From Bacteroidota bacterium (GTDB lineage: Bacteria > Bacteroidota > Bacteroidia > Flavobacteriales > Flavobacteriaceae), in contig JAACDY010000060.1 in NCBI GenBank assembly GCA_009936675.1, forward strand, positions 1-7,768: DNA of 7,768 bases, in the 5' to 3' direction. Below, piece after piece: positions 1 through 7,307 of this stretch (the first letter of the stretch is position 1; every line of letters starts with the position of its first letter). Under the pieces are notes generated by a model. The model searched no databases, had not been told where the DNA came from, and saw only the letters and a list, made by a program, of their open reading frames with translations. The position numbers were made by a program, and so were the translations under genes.

Positions 1-1037
1 GTTTCCACTATATGATACCCACGCTTGTTAAAGGTTTTTTGCATTTCATTAAAAATAATGGCCGTTACCCCTTTGTTTTGATATTTTGGATGTACACCAA
101 TAAGATAAAAAGAAGCTCTGGAATTAAAATACAAAGCTTTTAAGAGGTGAATATATCCAAAAGGAAACATTTTGCCATTGGCTTTTTTTAAAGCCTTAGT
201 AAAAGAAGGCATTGTGATGCAAAAAGCAATTAACTCATCGTCCTTGTCCACAATACATTTGATAAATTCAGGATGGATATAACGAAAGTATTTTTCTTTG
301 TATTGCTGTATTTGTTCCTTCTGTATGGGTACAAAAGTTTGTAGTTTTCCATAGGTTTCCTCTAGCAAAACAAACATTTTATCTACGTAAGGAATGATCT
401 GCTTTTTGGACTTAAAATCCAAAATTTTCAATTCATAGCGTTGAAGCATCAAATCCGAAAACTTTTTAATTTTTTCTGGAGATTCTTCAAAAGAGCTTAA
501 AGTAATTTCATATTCCACCCAAACGGCAAGATCTTTATAACCCAATTTTTTAAAATGTTCGTGATAATAAGGAGCATTGTACCAAGTAATCATGGTATTG
601 CTTTCCTCAAAACCTTTGACCAGCATTCCTGCTTTGTCCATATTGGAAAAGCCTACCGGACCTTCGATGAATTCCATCCCATTTTCAAGACCTATGGTGT
701 GTACTTTTTCCATCAAGGCTTGGGTCACATTGATATCATCTATAACATCAAACCACCCAAAACGAACTTTTTTCTTTTTCAGTTTTTTGACTTCAATCCA
801 GTTGATCATCACTGCAACTCTACCCACGATCTCTCCATCTATAAAGGCCAAAAAATAATGGGCTGTAGCATTTTTAAAAACAGGGTTTTTGGTTTGATCC
901 AAAGTGTCAATTTCCTCTTCAATGATGGGAGGTGTCCAATTGGGATTTTGGCCATAGAGCGTAAAGGAGAAACTCACAAACCTTCTGAGGTCTTCTCTGG
1001 TGCTTATTTCAAGAACATCAATCATTTTTTTATTCAT
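1..1037 (-). CDS. GNAT-fold acyltransferase-like protein (YghO/BcerS-like), 3' end beyond window
   Basis: Reading the minus strand from ATG at 1037 gives 345 uninterrupted codons that leave the window at its left edge, so the C-terminus is missing; by my recollection relatives are about 370-390 aa. The N-terminal part has the motifs FTLYGQNPNWTPP (26-38) and DGEIVGRVAV (67-76), then FGWFD (93-97) and GPVGFSNMDKAGMLV (126-140). The C-terminal part has FPFGYIHLLKAL (291-302) and a GNAT cofactor-binding-like segment GVHPKYQNKGVTAIIF (314-329). This pattern fits the two-lobed acetyltransferase-fold proteins common in Bacteroidota, grouped with E. coli YghO and the bacterial ceramide synthase (BcerS-like) family. 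No signal peptide or membrane helix is visible, so it is probably cytosolic. The substrate is unknown; N-acylation of a sphingoid base or another amine is only a possibility. The start lies 3 bp after the stop of the upstream beta-barrel gene, so the two are probably co-transcribed. An alternative start is Met5. Confidence 0.82.
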   Translation of the reverse strand, partial: MNKKMIDVLEISTREDLRRFVSFSFTLYGQNPNWTPPIIEEEIDTLDQTKNPVFKNATAHYFLAFIDGEIVGRVAVMINWIEVKKLKKKKVRFGWFDVIDDINVTQALMEKVHTIGLENGMEFIEGPVGFSNMDKAGMLVKGFEESNTMITWYNAPYYHEHFKKLGYKDLAVWVEYEITLSSFEESPEKIKKFSDLMLQRYELKILDFKSKKQIIPYVDKMFVLLEETYGKLQTFVPIQKEQIQQYKEKYFRYIHPEFIKCIVDKDDELIAFCITMPSFTKALKKANGKMFPFGYIHLLKALYFNSRASFYLIGVHPKYQNKGVTAIIFNEMQKTFNKRGYHIVE

Positions 1038-1040
1038 GAG

Positions 1041-2084
1041 TCAATTTCTTTTGGCCCTACGAGCTCTTTTCTTTTCAGCTTTATTGTTTTTCTTCATCGT
1101 TTTTTTCAATTGTTTTTCCTCCTTCTTTGATTCTTCATACTCAATTTCAGCCGCACTTTTAAAATCTTTATGGAAGTTTAAACGATAGGAAACACCTAAA
1201 TTGACAAATAGTGAACTGGGTTGGGTGTTGGTGTTTACCCCGATTGAACTCTCTATTTGTATATTGTTTGAAAAAAGATAAGCAGCCCCCGTTCTAAAAA
1301 TGATATCTTTATGTCGCTCGCTTATTATCCCCTCGTTTTCTAAATATACCGACCACAAGGGGTGAAAGGTATGGGTAAGGGTAAGGATATAGCTTTTGGC
1401 GGTTTGTTCCGTCAAGTAACGGTCGAAAATAAAGTTGGTTACAAAAACCCAACGGTCTAAAAAATGGGATTGGGTGGCCAAAACCCCTCTAAGAGATAGA
1501 AAAGGTTCTTTATCGGGAGGTACTCTCAAATTTTGAAAGAAAATAGACCGATAGAACAAGTCGAAAACATCACCGAAAGGGTAGGGATGATTCTTGTCAA
1601 AAATAAAATTTGCTCCAGCCGTTAGGGATACTGCAGGGATCAAGTGTTTTATTTTAAATCCATTGTTGGCTTTACAACTGTACACATTTATTTTCTCTTC
1701 TTTTTTAAAAGGATCGTAAATCAAATATTTGATTCCTAAAAAATTCTGAAGGAACCCTTTTCTTTTATAAACAAACTCTTGACTTGATATTTTATTGGTC
1801 AATTTATCAAACATAAAAGCCCCTTGATAGGTCAGTTCCAATCGTTCTGACAAAAATCCCCATCGGACAGAGAGGAAGGCAATAGACCCGTCAAGAGTAG
1901 AATTGTTGTAATCTTGATGTTTGTATTTTCTGTATTCATAACCACCCTCGAACTGAACGATTCCTTTTCCAACAGCGAAAGCACCAATGGAGGCACCTGG
2001 TCGATTGGAATTGATCTGGTCAGTGTATTGAGCATGAATCATACCCGTGAAAAAAAGAAAAAAGAGTCTGAATCGGCTCAGCAT
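1041..2084 (-). CDS. Outer-membrane beta-barrel 'transporter'-like protein (Phenol_MetA_deg-like) with basic C-terminal tail
   Basis: 347 aa. Residues 1-19 form a signal peptide: a basic start (MLSRFR), a hydrophobic core (LFFLFFTGMI) and likely cleavage after HAQ. The mature N-terminus has QINSNRPGASIGAFAVGKG (23-41) followed by VQFEGGYEY, a variant of the '(T)DRPG...VPKG..Q.E.G' opening of Bacteroidota proteins annotated as transporters of the MetA/phenol-degradation family (PF13557). The rest alternates aromatic and polar residues as in amphipathic strands, including YLIYDPF (120-126), LIPAVSLTAGANFIF (148-162), WVFVTNFIFDRY (212-223) and a final strand SLFVNLGVSYRLNF (291-304). I infer an outer-membrane barrel; the cargo is unknown and the phenol label should not be taken literally. 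Residues 320-347 form a tail with 15 Lys/Arg in 28, after the barrel's end. The start is ATG at 2084 with an A-rich leader and no Shine-Dalgarno sequence. It is followed after 3 bp by the acyltransferase-like gene, so a possible link to envelope lipids is inference. Confidence 0.8.
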   Translation of the reverse strand: MLSRFRLFFLFFTGMIHAQYTDQINSNRPGASIGAFAVGKGIVQFEGGYEYRKYKHQDYNNSTLDGSIAFLSVRWGFLSERLELTYQGAFMFDKLTNKISSQEFVYKRKGFLQNFLGIKYLIYDPFKKEEKINVYSCKANNGFKIKHLIPAVSLTAGANFIFDKNHPYPFGDVFDLFYRSIFFQNLRVPPDKEPFLSLRGVLATQSHFLDRWVFVTNFIFDRYLTEQTAKSYILTLTHTFHPLWSVYLENEGIISERHKDIIFRTGAAYLFSNNIQIESSIGVNTNTQPSSLFVNLGVSYRLNFHKDFKSAAEIEYEESKKEEKQLKKTMKKNNKAEKKRARRAKRN

Positions 2085-2199
2085 TTATTATTTTTTTGCA
2101 AGATAAATCTAATTTTATTTTTAATACTTACCCCCCTCCAAAAACCTCAAATTAGTCATAAGTTTTAATTACTTTTGAATTGTACTTAATCTAACTATT
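2085..2199. promoter_or_regulatory. Divergent intergenic region with promoters for both flanking operons
   Basis: These 115 bp separate the minus-strand beta-barrel gene from the plus-strand DUF4834-like gene, so promoters in both directions must lie here or overlap the gene starts. On the plus strand there is an exact Bacteroidota -7 element (listed separately). On the minus strand the best candidates are imperfect: TTTG (complement of 2147-2150) followed 17 bases later by TAAGTATT, and TAGATTTA nearer the gene, which matches five of the six fixed positions of TAnnTTTG but has no TTTG at the right distance. The region is AT-rich except for a pyrimidine run with six C at 2131-2139. I see no convincing operator palindrome, riboswitch or terminator. 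Confidence 0.5.
2170..2177 (+). promoter_or_regulatory. Putative sigma-A -7 element (TAnnTTTG) for the DUF4834-yfhO-flippase operon
   Basis: TACTTTTG matches the Bacteroidota primary-sigma -7 consensus TAnnTTTG exactly. A start of transcription about 7 bases downstream would give a leader of only some 15 nt before the GTG at 2200. No good TTTG -33 element is seen 19-21 bases upstream; that stretch is TCAAATTAG. The assignment therefore rests on the -7 match and the position. Confidence 0.4.
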
Positions 2200-2412
2200 G
2201 TGGTCGGACTGCTTAAGTTTTTTTTGATTTTGACGGTAATCGTCTATATCTTCAGATTTATCTCTCCATATATTGTAAAATATTTAATCCATCGACTTTC
2301 CAAAAAAATGCAGCATTTTGATGCTGATTTATCCTCTTCACCCCCCAAAAAAGAGACCAAAAAACCCAAGAAAGAAATGGGAGAATACATTGACCATGAA
2401 GAAATTGATTGA
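2200..2412 (+). CDS. DUF4834-like small membrane protein
   Basis: 70 aa. Residues 3-24 (GLLKFFLILTVIVYIFRFISPY) form one membrane helix. A basic amphipathic stretch follows (VKYLIHRLSKKMQHF, 26-40), then a Pro/Lys-rich linker (PPKKETKKPKKEM) and the acidic end GEYIDHEEID (61-70). A single N-terminal helix, basic linker and 'GE(Y/F)(I/V)D.EEI(D/E)' ending is the layout I associate with DUF4834 of Bacteroidota; its function is unknown. The GTG at 2200 is chosen because the frame has a TGA at 2176-2178 and no ATG between, and the next Met is residue 37, beyond the helix. The last 17 nt overlap the yfhO start, which suggests translational coupling and a role tied to that membrane protein (inference). 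Confidence 0.78.
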   Translation: MVGLLKFFLILTVIVYIFRFISPYIVKYLIHRLSKKMQHFDADLSSSPPKKETKKPKKEMGEYIDHEEID

Positions 2413-4762
2413 GCAGGTTTTTAATACACAAACCCTGAAGCACCTTCTTATTATAAGCGGTTTTGGTCTGTTTTCTGTTTTGTTTTTTCACCCGGTTTTG
2501 TCGGGAAAAAAATTAATTCAATCCGATATCAGACAATACACCGGGATGTCGAGACAGATTCAGGAGTACAGACAAAACAATGGTGAAGAAATTTATTGGA
2601 TTGACAATGCTTTTGGTGGGATGCCCACTTATCAGTTGGGGGCTCGATACCCCTATGATTTTTTGACCCCTATCCACAAGCTTTTTCAATTGATTCCGCA
2701 ACCCGCTGAGATTTTGTTTCTCTATCTGCTTAGCGCCTACCTTTTTTTACTGATTATTAAAATGCCCATTCCCATTGCGGTTTTTGGTGCTTTTGCCTAT
2801 GGTCTTTCCACTTATCTCTTGATCATCTTACAGGTTGGCCACAATACCAAAGCACAGGCACTGGCCTATATGCCATTAGTTCTCGGAGGAATGTATATGA
2901 TTTTCCATGATCAACGTGCTAGGGGCTTTGTTCTTACAGTTTTCGCCTTATCCATGCAAATAAGGGCCAATCATTACCAAATGACCTATTATATGCTTCT
3001 GTTGATGCTGGTCATTGGAATTGTATATGGAATCCATGCGCTGAAAACCAAAACCCACCCCAATTTTATACGTCAGTCGCTACTCCTTGTATTGGCAGGG
3101 GCTTTGGCCTTGGGTCTCAACGCTCCACCACTTATGGCGACGGCAGAGTATGCCCAATTCAGTACCCGTGGAAAAACGGAGTTAACCCAAAATCCCGACG
3201 GGAGCTTCAAAGAAAAAACAGGAGGACTCAGCACAGACTACATCACTCAATTCAGTTATGGGATTTTTGAAAGCTTTAACCTATTGGTACCCAGAATTCA
3301 GGGGGGAGGTTCCTCAGAAAATTTGGGAGAAAATTCCGAACTCTTTGATTTTTTGATCCAAAACGGATTGTCCCGATCTCAAGCCAAAAATTTTGTTTCT
3401 AATGTCCCCACTTACTGGGGAAGTCAGCCCATACTTGAAGCTCCAGCCTATGTGGGAGTCACCGTAATATTTATGGCCTTTTTGGCCCTGTTCATTGTTA
3501 AAGGCCGATTGAGAAATGGCTTGCTGGCTGGAATCATTTTTTCACTATTGTTGTCTTGGGGGAAAAATCTACCCCTCCTGACGGAATTTTTTATCGATTA
3601 CTTCCCTTTTTACAATAAATTCAGAGCGGTGAGTTCTATTCAAGTGATATTGGAGTTTTGCTTCCCTGTATTAGCTTGTTTGGGTTTGTATCGTTTGTTT
3701 CAAAAACCAGAAGAAACAGATTTTAAAAAAATATTAAAACCGGCCATTGGTTTTGTACTCATCCTTTTGACGCTCTTGCTGTCCAAAGGTATTTTTGATT
3801 TTTCTGGTACAATGGATGCCTACCTCAGAGAGGCCTATGGCTCGATTCTGATGGATCAAATCATTACTGCCCGAAAATCAATTTTCGATTACGATTTGAT
3901 CAGGGCTGTTGTTTATTGTTTGGTAATATTTGCGGTCATTTACTATTTCAGTAAGGGAAAGTTTTCCAAAAACCTATCTCTTATAATTTTGATTGGACTG
4001 ATGCTCACTGATCTGATAGGGGTATCTCAACGTTATATAGACAGAGAAATGTTTGTACGTCCAAGGCAAATGAAAAACCTGTTTGCTGCCCAAAAAGGAG
4101 ACCAAGAGATCAAAGCCGACACCAGCCGATTTAGGGTTTATGAACCAGGTTTAAAACTTTCCGGAGCCAGAACTTCTTTTTTTCACAATGCTATTGGGGG
4201 ATACCACGGTGCCAAACCAAGGCGCTTTGAAGAGTTATACGACTTTTTCAGCACCCACCAAATTTCTGGGGTGATGGATATGCTCAACGTAAAATACCTT
4301 TTGATTCAGCAGAATAACGAACAAAATCTGATGAAAAACCCCAATGTTTTGGGAGTCGCTTGGGCAGTCGATTCACTTTTGATTTCAGATACTGCCGATG
4401 GAGTACTTGAGTCCATGAAGAGCATTGACTTTTCCAAACAGGCGGTTGCGCTGAAATCGGAGTTTCCTGCCAATACTCCCATCAAATATGACGCCCAACT
4501 GTTAGATAAAATTGAACTGATTAACAATCATCCCACCAAGCTCAAATATGAATTTGAAGCCAGAGAGGAGCAACTGTTGGTCTTTTCAGAGATCTACTAT
4601 CCCAAAGGATGGAGGGTTAGTATTGACAATCAAGAGGCCATTGTTTTTCCTGTCAACTATGTGTTGAGAGGCTTGAGGGTTCCCTCAGGAAAACACTCCA
4701 TTGAATTTATTTTTGATCCCCCAGTGGTTCACTTGGGTGGAACGATCAGGCTCATTACCTGA
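2396..4762 (+). CDS. YfhO-family polytopic membrane protein, ended early by an in-frame TGA
   Basis: 788 aa from ATG at 2396. The open frame extends up to 2318, but those 26 codons only retranslate the upstream gene, and MKKLIEQ fits a normal N-terminus before the first helix. Membrane segments lie near 15-34, 104-122, 125-145, 155-170, 177-188, 199-215, 228-245, 350-368, 375-387, 413-433, 449-464, 503-518 and 526-542. Family signs are QSDIRQYTGM (42-51), FGGMPTYQLG (73-82), IRANHYQMTYY (189-199), NKFRAVSS (407-414), MDMLNVKYLL (627-636), NPNVLGVAWAV (648-658), YYPKGWRVSID (734-744) and YVLRGLRVPSGKHSIEF (755-771). YfhO (PF09586) proteins are GT-C-like; in Firmicutes they take part in glycosylating teichoic acids with lipid-linked sugar. 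The Bacteroidota substrate is unknown. The protein stops at RLIT, but the frame continues after the TGA with a hydrophobic segment and charged tail, so the last helix is nearly all lost. A GGGAG sits 12 bases before the start. Confidence 0.88.
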   Translation: MKKLIEQVFNTQTLKHLLIISGFGLFSVLFFHPVLSGKKLIQSDIRQYTGMSRQIQEYRQNNGEEIYWIDNAFGGMPTYQLGARYPYDFLTPIHKLFQLIPQPAEILFLYLLSAYLFLLIIKMPIPIAVFGAFAYGLSTYLLIILQVGHNTKAQALAYMPLVLGGMYMIFHDQRARGFVLTVFALSMQIRANHYQMTYYMLLLMLVIGIVYGIHALKTKTHPNFIRQSLLLVLAGALALGLNAPPLMATAEYAQFSTRGKTELTQNPDGSFKEKTGGLSTDYITQFSYGIFESFNLLVPRIQGGGSSENLGENSELFDFLIQNGLSRSQAKNFVSNVPTYWGSQPILEAPAYVGVTVIFMAFLALFIVKGRLRNGLLAGIIFSLLLSWGKNLPLLTEFFIDYFPFYNKFRAVSSIQVILEFCFPVLACLGLYRLFQKPEETDFKKILKPAIGFVLILLTLLLSKGIFDFSGTMDAYLREAYGSILMDQIITARKSIFDYDLIRAVVYCLVIFAVIYYFSKGKFSKNLSLIILIGLMLTDLIGVSQRYIDREMFVRPRQMKNLFAAQKGDQEIKADTSRFRVYEPGLKLSGARTSFFHNAIGGYHGAKPRRFEELYDFFSTHQISGVMDMLNVKYLLIQQNNEQNLMKNPNVLGVAWAVDSLLISDTADGVLESMKSIDFSKQAVALKSEFPANTPIKYDAQLLDKIELINNHPTKLKYEFEAREEQLLVFSEIYYPKGWRVSIDNQEAIVFPVNYVLRGLRVPSGKHSIEFIFDPPVVHLGGTIRLIT

Positions 4763-4825
4763 TTTGTGTTAATTTCCATAGTGTTCTTTTTTGGATACCG
4801 GAGATTTAAAGAAAAATCTAACTAA
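4763..4825 (+). pseudogene. Detached in-frame 3' end of yfhO (last membrane helix and tail)
   Basis: Directly after the TGA at 4760-4762, the same frame reads FVLISIVFFFGYRRFKEKSN and then TAA at 4823-4825. Together with the preceding GGTIRLIT this makes a typical closing membrane helix followed by a basic cytosolic tail, which is how YfhO proteins of Bacteroidota end by my recollection. The piece has no start codon of its own worth proposing, except the GTG at 4766. If the TGA were a sense codon the protein would be 809 aa and would end 11 bp before the flippase start, a normal operon spacing. Confidence 0.7.
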
Positions 4826-4836
4826 CTTCAACAACA

Positions 4837-6306
4837 ATGGGAATTATAGCCAAGCAATCGTTCTATAATAGCGTCAGCATTGCACTGGCCTTTCTTATTG
4901 GTGCGTTCAATACGGTCTATCTATATCCCACCCACATGGGAAGTGCACTTCAGGGATTGGTAGTGGCATTGTTGGCTTTGTCGAATTTGGTTCAGCCGTT
5001 TATTTCTTTTGGTGTTCAACATGCTGTGATCAAATTCTACAGTAGTTGCGAGACCAAGGAGGAAAAAGATAAGCTATTGAGTTTCTCCCTCTTTCTTCCA
5101 CTTTTGGTTTTCACTATCCTCCTGATCATTACTTTTTTTTTCCATCATCAAATCACTGATTTCATCGCCACCGAAAATGAAGAGATGGGTAAGTATGCTT
5201 ATTTGATTTTGGCTGTTGCTTTTTCTACGGCACTATTTGAAGTATTTTACAACTGGCTCAGGATTCAACTATATTCTGTTTTTGGGAACTTTCTAAAAGA
5301 GTTCTTTCCAAGGGCTTTGATTTTCACTTTACTGCTAATCTATGCTTTTGGTGGATTGGACCTTGATGGATTTATCATGGCTTTGATCTTGGGTTATTAT
5401 CTCAGATTGTTGTTGGTAGTGGTTTACAGTTTGATCAAATACACGCCTAAATTTTCTTTTGCTCTTCCGCATCAGTTTAAATCGATCTTACGTTATAGCC
5501 TCTTGATTTTTATGTCAGGCACTGCTGCAAGTTTGATTTTGGATATTGATAAATCAATGATTTCCAACATATTAACTGTTGAAAATGTGGCTTACTACAG
5601 TGTTGCTATCTTTATTGCTGCTGTCATTGAATTCCCTGGGAGAGCCATGTTTCAAATCATTAGCCCGCTGGTGGCCAAAGCCTTGAATGATGGTGATGCT
5701 CCAACACTGCTCAAGCTGTTGAAAAAAAGCGCAAACAACCTATTGTTGATTTCAGGATTACTTTTTTTGCTGATCAATCTGAATTTGAATGACTTTTACG
5801 CTTGGGTCAATTTGGGAGATTATAGCGTGGCACTGGAAGTTGTCCTCATCGTATCCCTGGGCAAGTTGTTTACCATGTCCTTGGGTTGTTTGAACAACAT
5901 CATTACCAATTCAAAACACTATGCTTATGTGTTTTGGTTTTCAACTACCTCTGCTATTTTGGCAGTAGTACTCAACCTTTATCTTATCCAGTGGTATGGT
6001 ATCATTGGAGCAGCTTATGCGACACTAATGGTCATTGTACTGATTAATTTTTTAAAAATTTTATTGGTACAACTTAGATTTAAAATCAATCCCTACAGTA
6101 AAAAAACTTTTCTTACTTTGGGAATCGTTCTTATACTTTACTTTACCATTTCCGAAGTCTCATTCGAATTTGATCCTTTTGTGTCTTTGGTGTTAAGGTC
6201 AATACTCATTACGGCAGCTTTCTCCATATTGGCATATTTACTAAAACTAACGGTTGATCTGCAACAGTTTCTCAGTAAAATTTTACCTTTTCTTAAAAAA
6301 GACTAA
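4837..6306 (+). CDS. MOP/Wzx-type lipid-linked oligosaccharide flippase (polysaccharide biosynthesis protein)
   Basis: 489 aa, about 13-14 hydrophobic membrane segments spread over the whole length, for example near 11-30, 38-58, 82-103, 119-137, 155-172, 176-200, 216-235, 251-268, 298-315, 331-350, 361-384, 386-412, 424-438 and 447-470. The opening MGIIAKQSFYNSVSIALAF with FNTVYLYP (24-31) is the start typical of Bacteroidota flippases of the polysaccharide-synthesis branch of the MOP superfamily. Other family-like features are an early loop with FGVQHAVIKFYSS (58-70), a repeat-like second half starting at LRYSLLIFMSGTA (218-230), the charged DIDKSMISN (236-244) and YGIIGAAYATL (387-397). 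Such proteins move lipid-linked sugars across the cytoplasmic membrane; the substrate cannot be read from the sequence. It lies downstream of yfhO in the same direction, with no promoter evident between them. No Shine-Dalgarno sequence precedes the ATG, as usual in this phylum. The stop overlaps the uvrA stop on the other strand. Confidence 0.85.
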   Translation: MGIIAKQSFYNSVSIALAFLIGAFNTVYLYPTHMGSALQGLVVALLALSNLVQPFISFGVQHAVIKFYSSCETKEEKDKLLSFSLFLPLLVFTILLIITFFFHHQITDFIATENEEMGKYAYLILAVAFSTALFEVFYNWLRIQLYSVFGNFLKEFFPRALIFTLLLIYAFGGLDLDGFIMALILGYYLRLLLVVVYSLIKYTPKFSFALPHQFKSILRYSLLIFMSGTAASLILDIDKSMISNILTVENVAYYSVAIFIAAVIEFPGRAMFQIISPLVAKALNDGDAPTLLKLLKKSANNLLLISGLLFLLINLNLNDFYAWVNLGDYSVALEVVLIVSLGKLFTMSLGCLNNIITNSKHYAYVFWFSTTSAILAVVLNLYLIQWYGIIGAAYATLMVIVLINFLKILLVQLRFKINPYSKKTFLTLGIVLILYFTISEVSFEFDPFVSLVLRSILITAAFSILAYLLKLTVDLQQFLSKILPFLKKD

Positions 6307-7298
6307 TTACCGAGTTTTTCCTTTAAATATTGACCTGTAAATGAATCTTTGACCTTGGACACTTCCTCTGGGGTTCCCATCGCTACCACTGAACCACCAT
6401 TTTTTCCACCTTCAGGGCCGAGATCAATCAGATGGTCGGCACATTTGATCAAATCCAAATTGTGTTCTACTACAATAACCGTGTGTCCCTGATCGATTAG
6501 AGCATTGAACGAACGCAACAGTTTGTTAATATCGTGAAAATGAAGACCAGTGGTGGGTTCGTCAAAAATAAAAATAATCTTGTCATGTGTAATACCTCTG
6601 CCAATAAAAGAAGCCAGCTTTATTCTTTGAGCCTCTCCACCAGAGAGGGTAGTGGAAGGCTGCCCCAGTGCTACATATCCCAAACCTACCTCTTGAAGGG
6701 GTTTGAGTTTTTGAACCATTTTGGTCTGATTTTCTTTTTCAAAAAAGTCTATGGCATCGTCTACACTCATCTCAAGCAATTGATCCAGAGATAATCCTCC
6801 AAACTCAACTTCCAAAACCTCTTTTTTAAATCGTTTTCCCATACAGTGCTCGCATTGTAAAACAACATCGGCCATGAATTGCATTTCGATGGTTGTATTG
6901 CCATCGCCTTTACAATGGTCACAGCGACCACCATCTACATTAAAGGAAAAATGTTTGGCTTGATATCCACGGTTTTTGGCCAAAGTTTGTTTTGCAAATA
7001 AACTTCTGATTTCGTCATAGGCTTTGATGTAGGTTACGGGATTGGATCGTGAGGATCTCCCAATAGGGTTTTGATCTACAAATTCTATGCTGCTTATTTT
7101 TTCAAAAGGAGCTTTGATGGTATCAAATTGTCCAGGTTTGTCATTGAAAATCCCTTTTTCTCGCTGTAAGGCAGGATAGAGTATTTTTTTTACTAAAGTT
7201 GACTTACCACTGCCGGACACCCCAGTTACTAATGTCATACAGCCCAACGGAAAGTTAACATCAATGTTTTTCAAGTTGTTTTCTCTACTGCCGCTCAA
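6303..7298 (-). CDS. uvrA: UvrA second part: complete ATPase domain II with zinc finger, possible TTG restart
   Basis: 331 aa if translation restarts at the TTG at 7298, 9 bases after the TAA. Seen in order: Walker A GVSGSGKST (26-34), NPIGRSSRSNPVTY (77-90), the zinc finger with CDHC (126-129) and CEHC (149-152), SVDDAIDFF (178-186), signature LSGGEAQR (218-225), Walker B IIFIFDEPTTGLH (241-253; Asp246, Glu247) and VIVVEHN (274-280). The end (TGQYLKEKL) is the usual UvrA C-terminus. No Shine-Dalgarno sequence precedes the TTG, and TTG starts are uncommon, so independent expression is doubtful. The gene ends convergently with the flippase, with stop codons overlapping. Confidence 0.82.
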   Translation of the reverse strand: MSGSRENNLKNIDVNFPLGCMTLVTGVSGSGKSTLVKKILYPALQREKGIFNDKPGQFDTIKAPFEKISSIEFVDQNPIGRSSRSNPVTYIKAYDEIRSLFAKQTLAKNRGYQAKHFSFNVDGGRCDHCKGDGNTTIEMQFMADVVLQCEHCMGKRFKKEVLEVEFGGLSLDQLLEMSVDDAIDFFEKENQTKMVQKLKPLQEVGLGYVALGQPSTTLSGGEAQRIKLASFIGRGITHDKIIFIFDEPTTGLHFHDINKLLRSFNALIDQGHTVIVVEHNLDLIKCADHLIDLGPEGGKNGGSVVAMGTPEEVSKVKDSFTGQYLKEKLGN

Positions 7299-7307
7299 TG
7301 AGATCTT

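Noticed and set aside
555..1188. Plus-strand open frames of up to 191 codons
   Set aside because: They lie opposite the acyltransferase-like and beta-barrel genes, whose frames show clear family motifs, and they encode no recognisable domain.
2318..2395. Upstream extension of yfhO by 26 codons to an ATG at 2318
   Set aside because: The extension lies wholly inside the DUF4834-like gene in another frame, is Lys/Pro-rich rather than family-like, and the ATG at 2396 gives a normal N-terminus.
4763..4836. Independent promoter for the flippase
   Set aside because: No TAnnTTTG with a TTTG at suitable spacing is found, and most of the stretch reads as the detached end of yfhO.
6280..6330. Intrinsic terminator at the flippase end
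   Set aside because: Only a weak CTTTT/AAAAAG pairing without a GC stem is present, inside the coding sequence.
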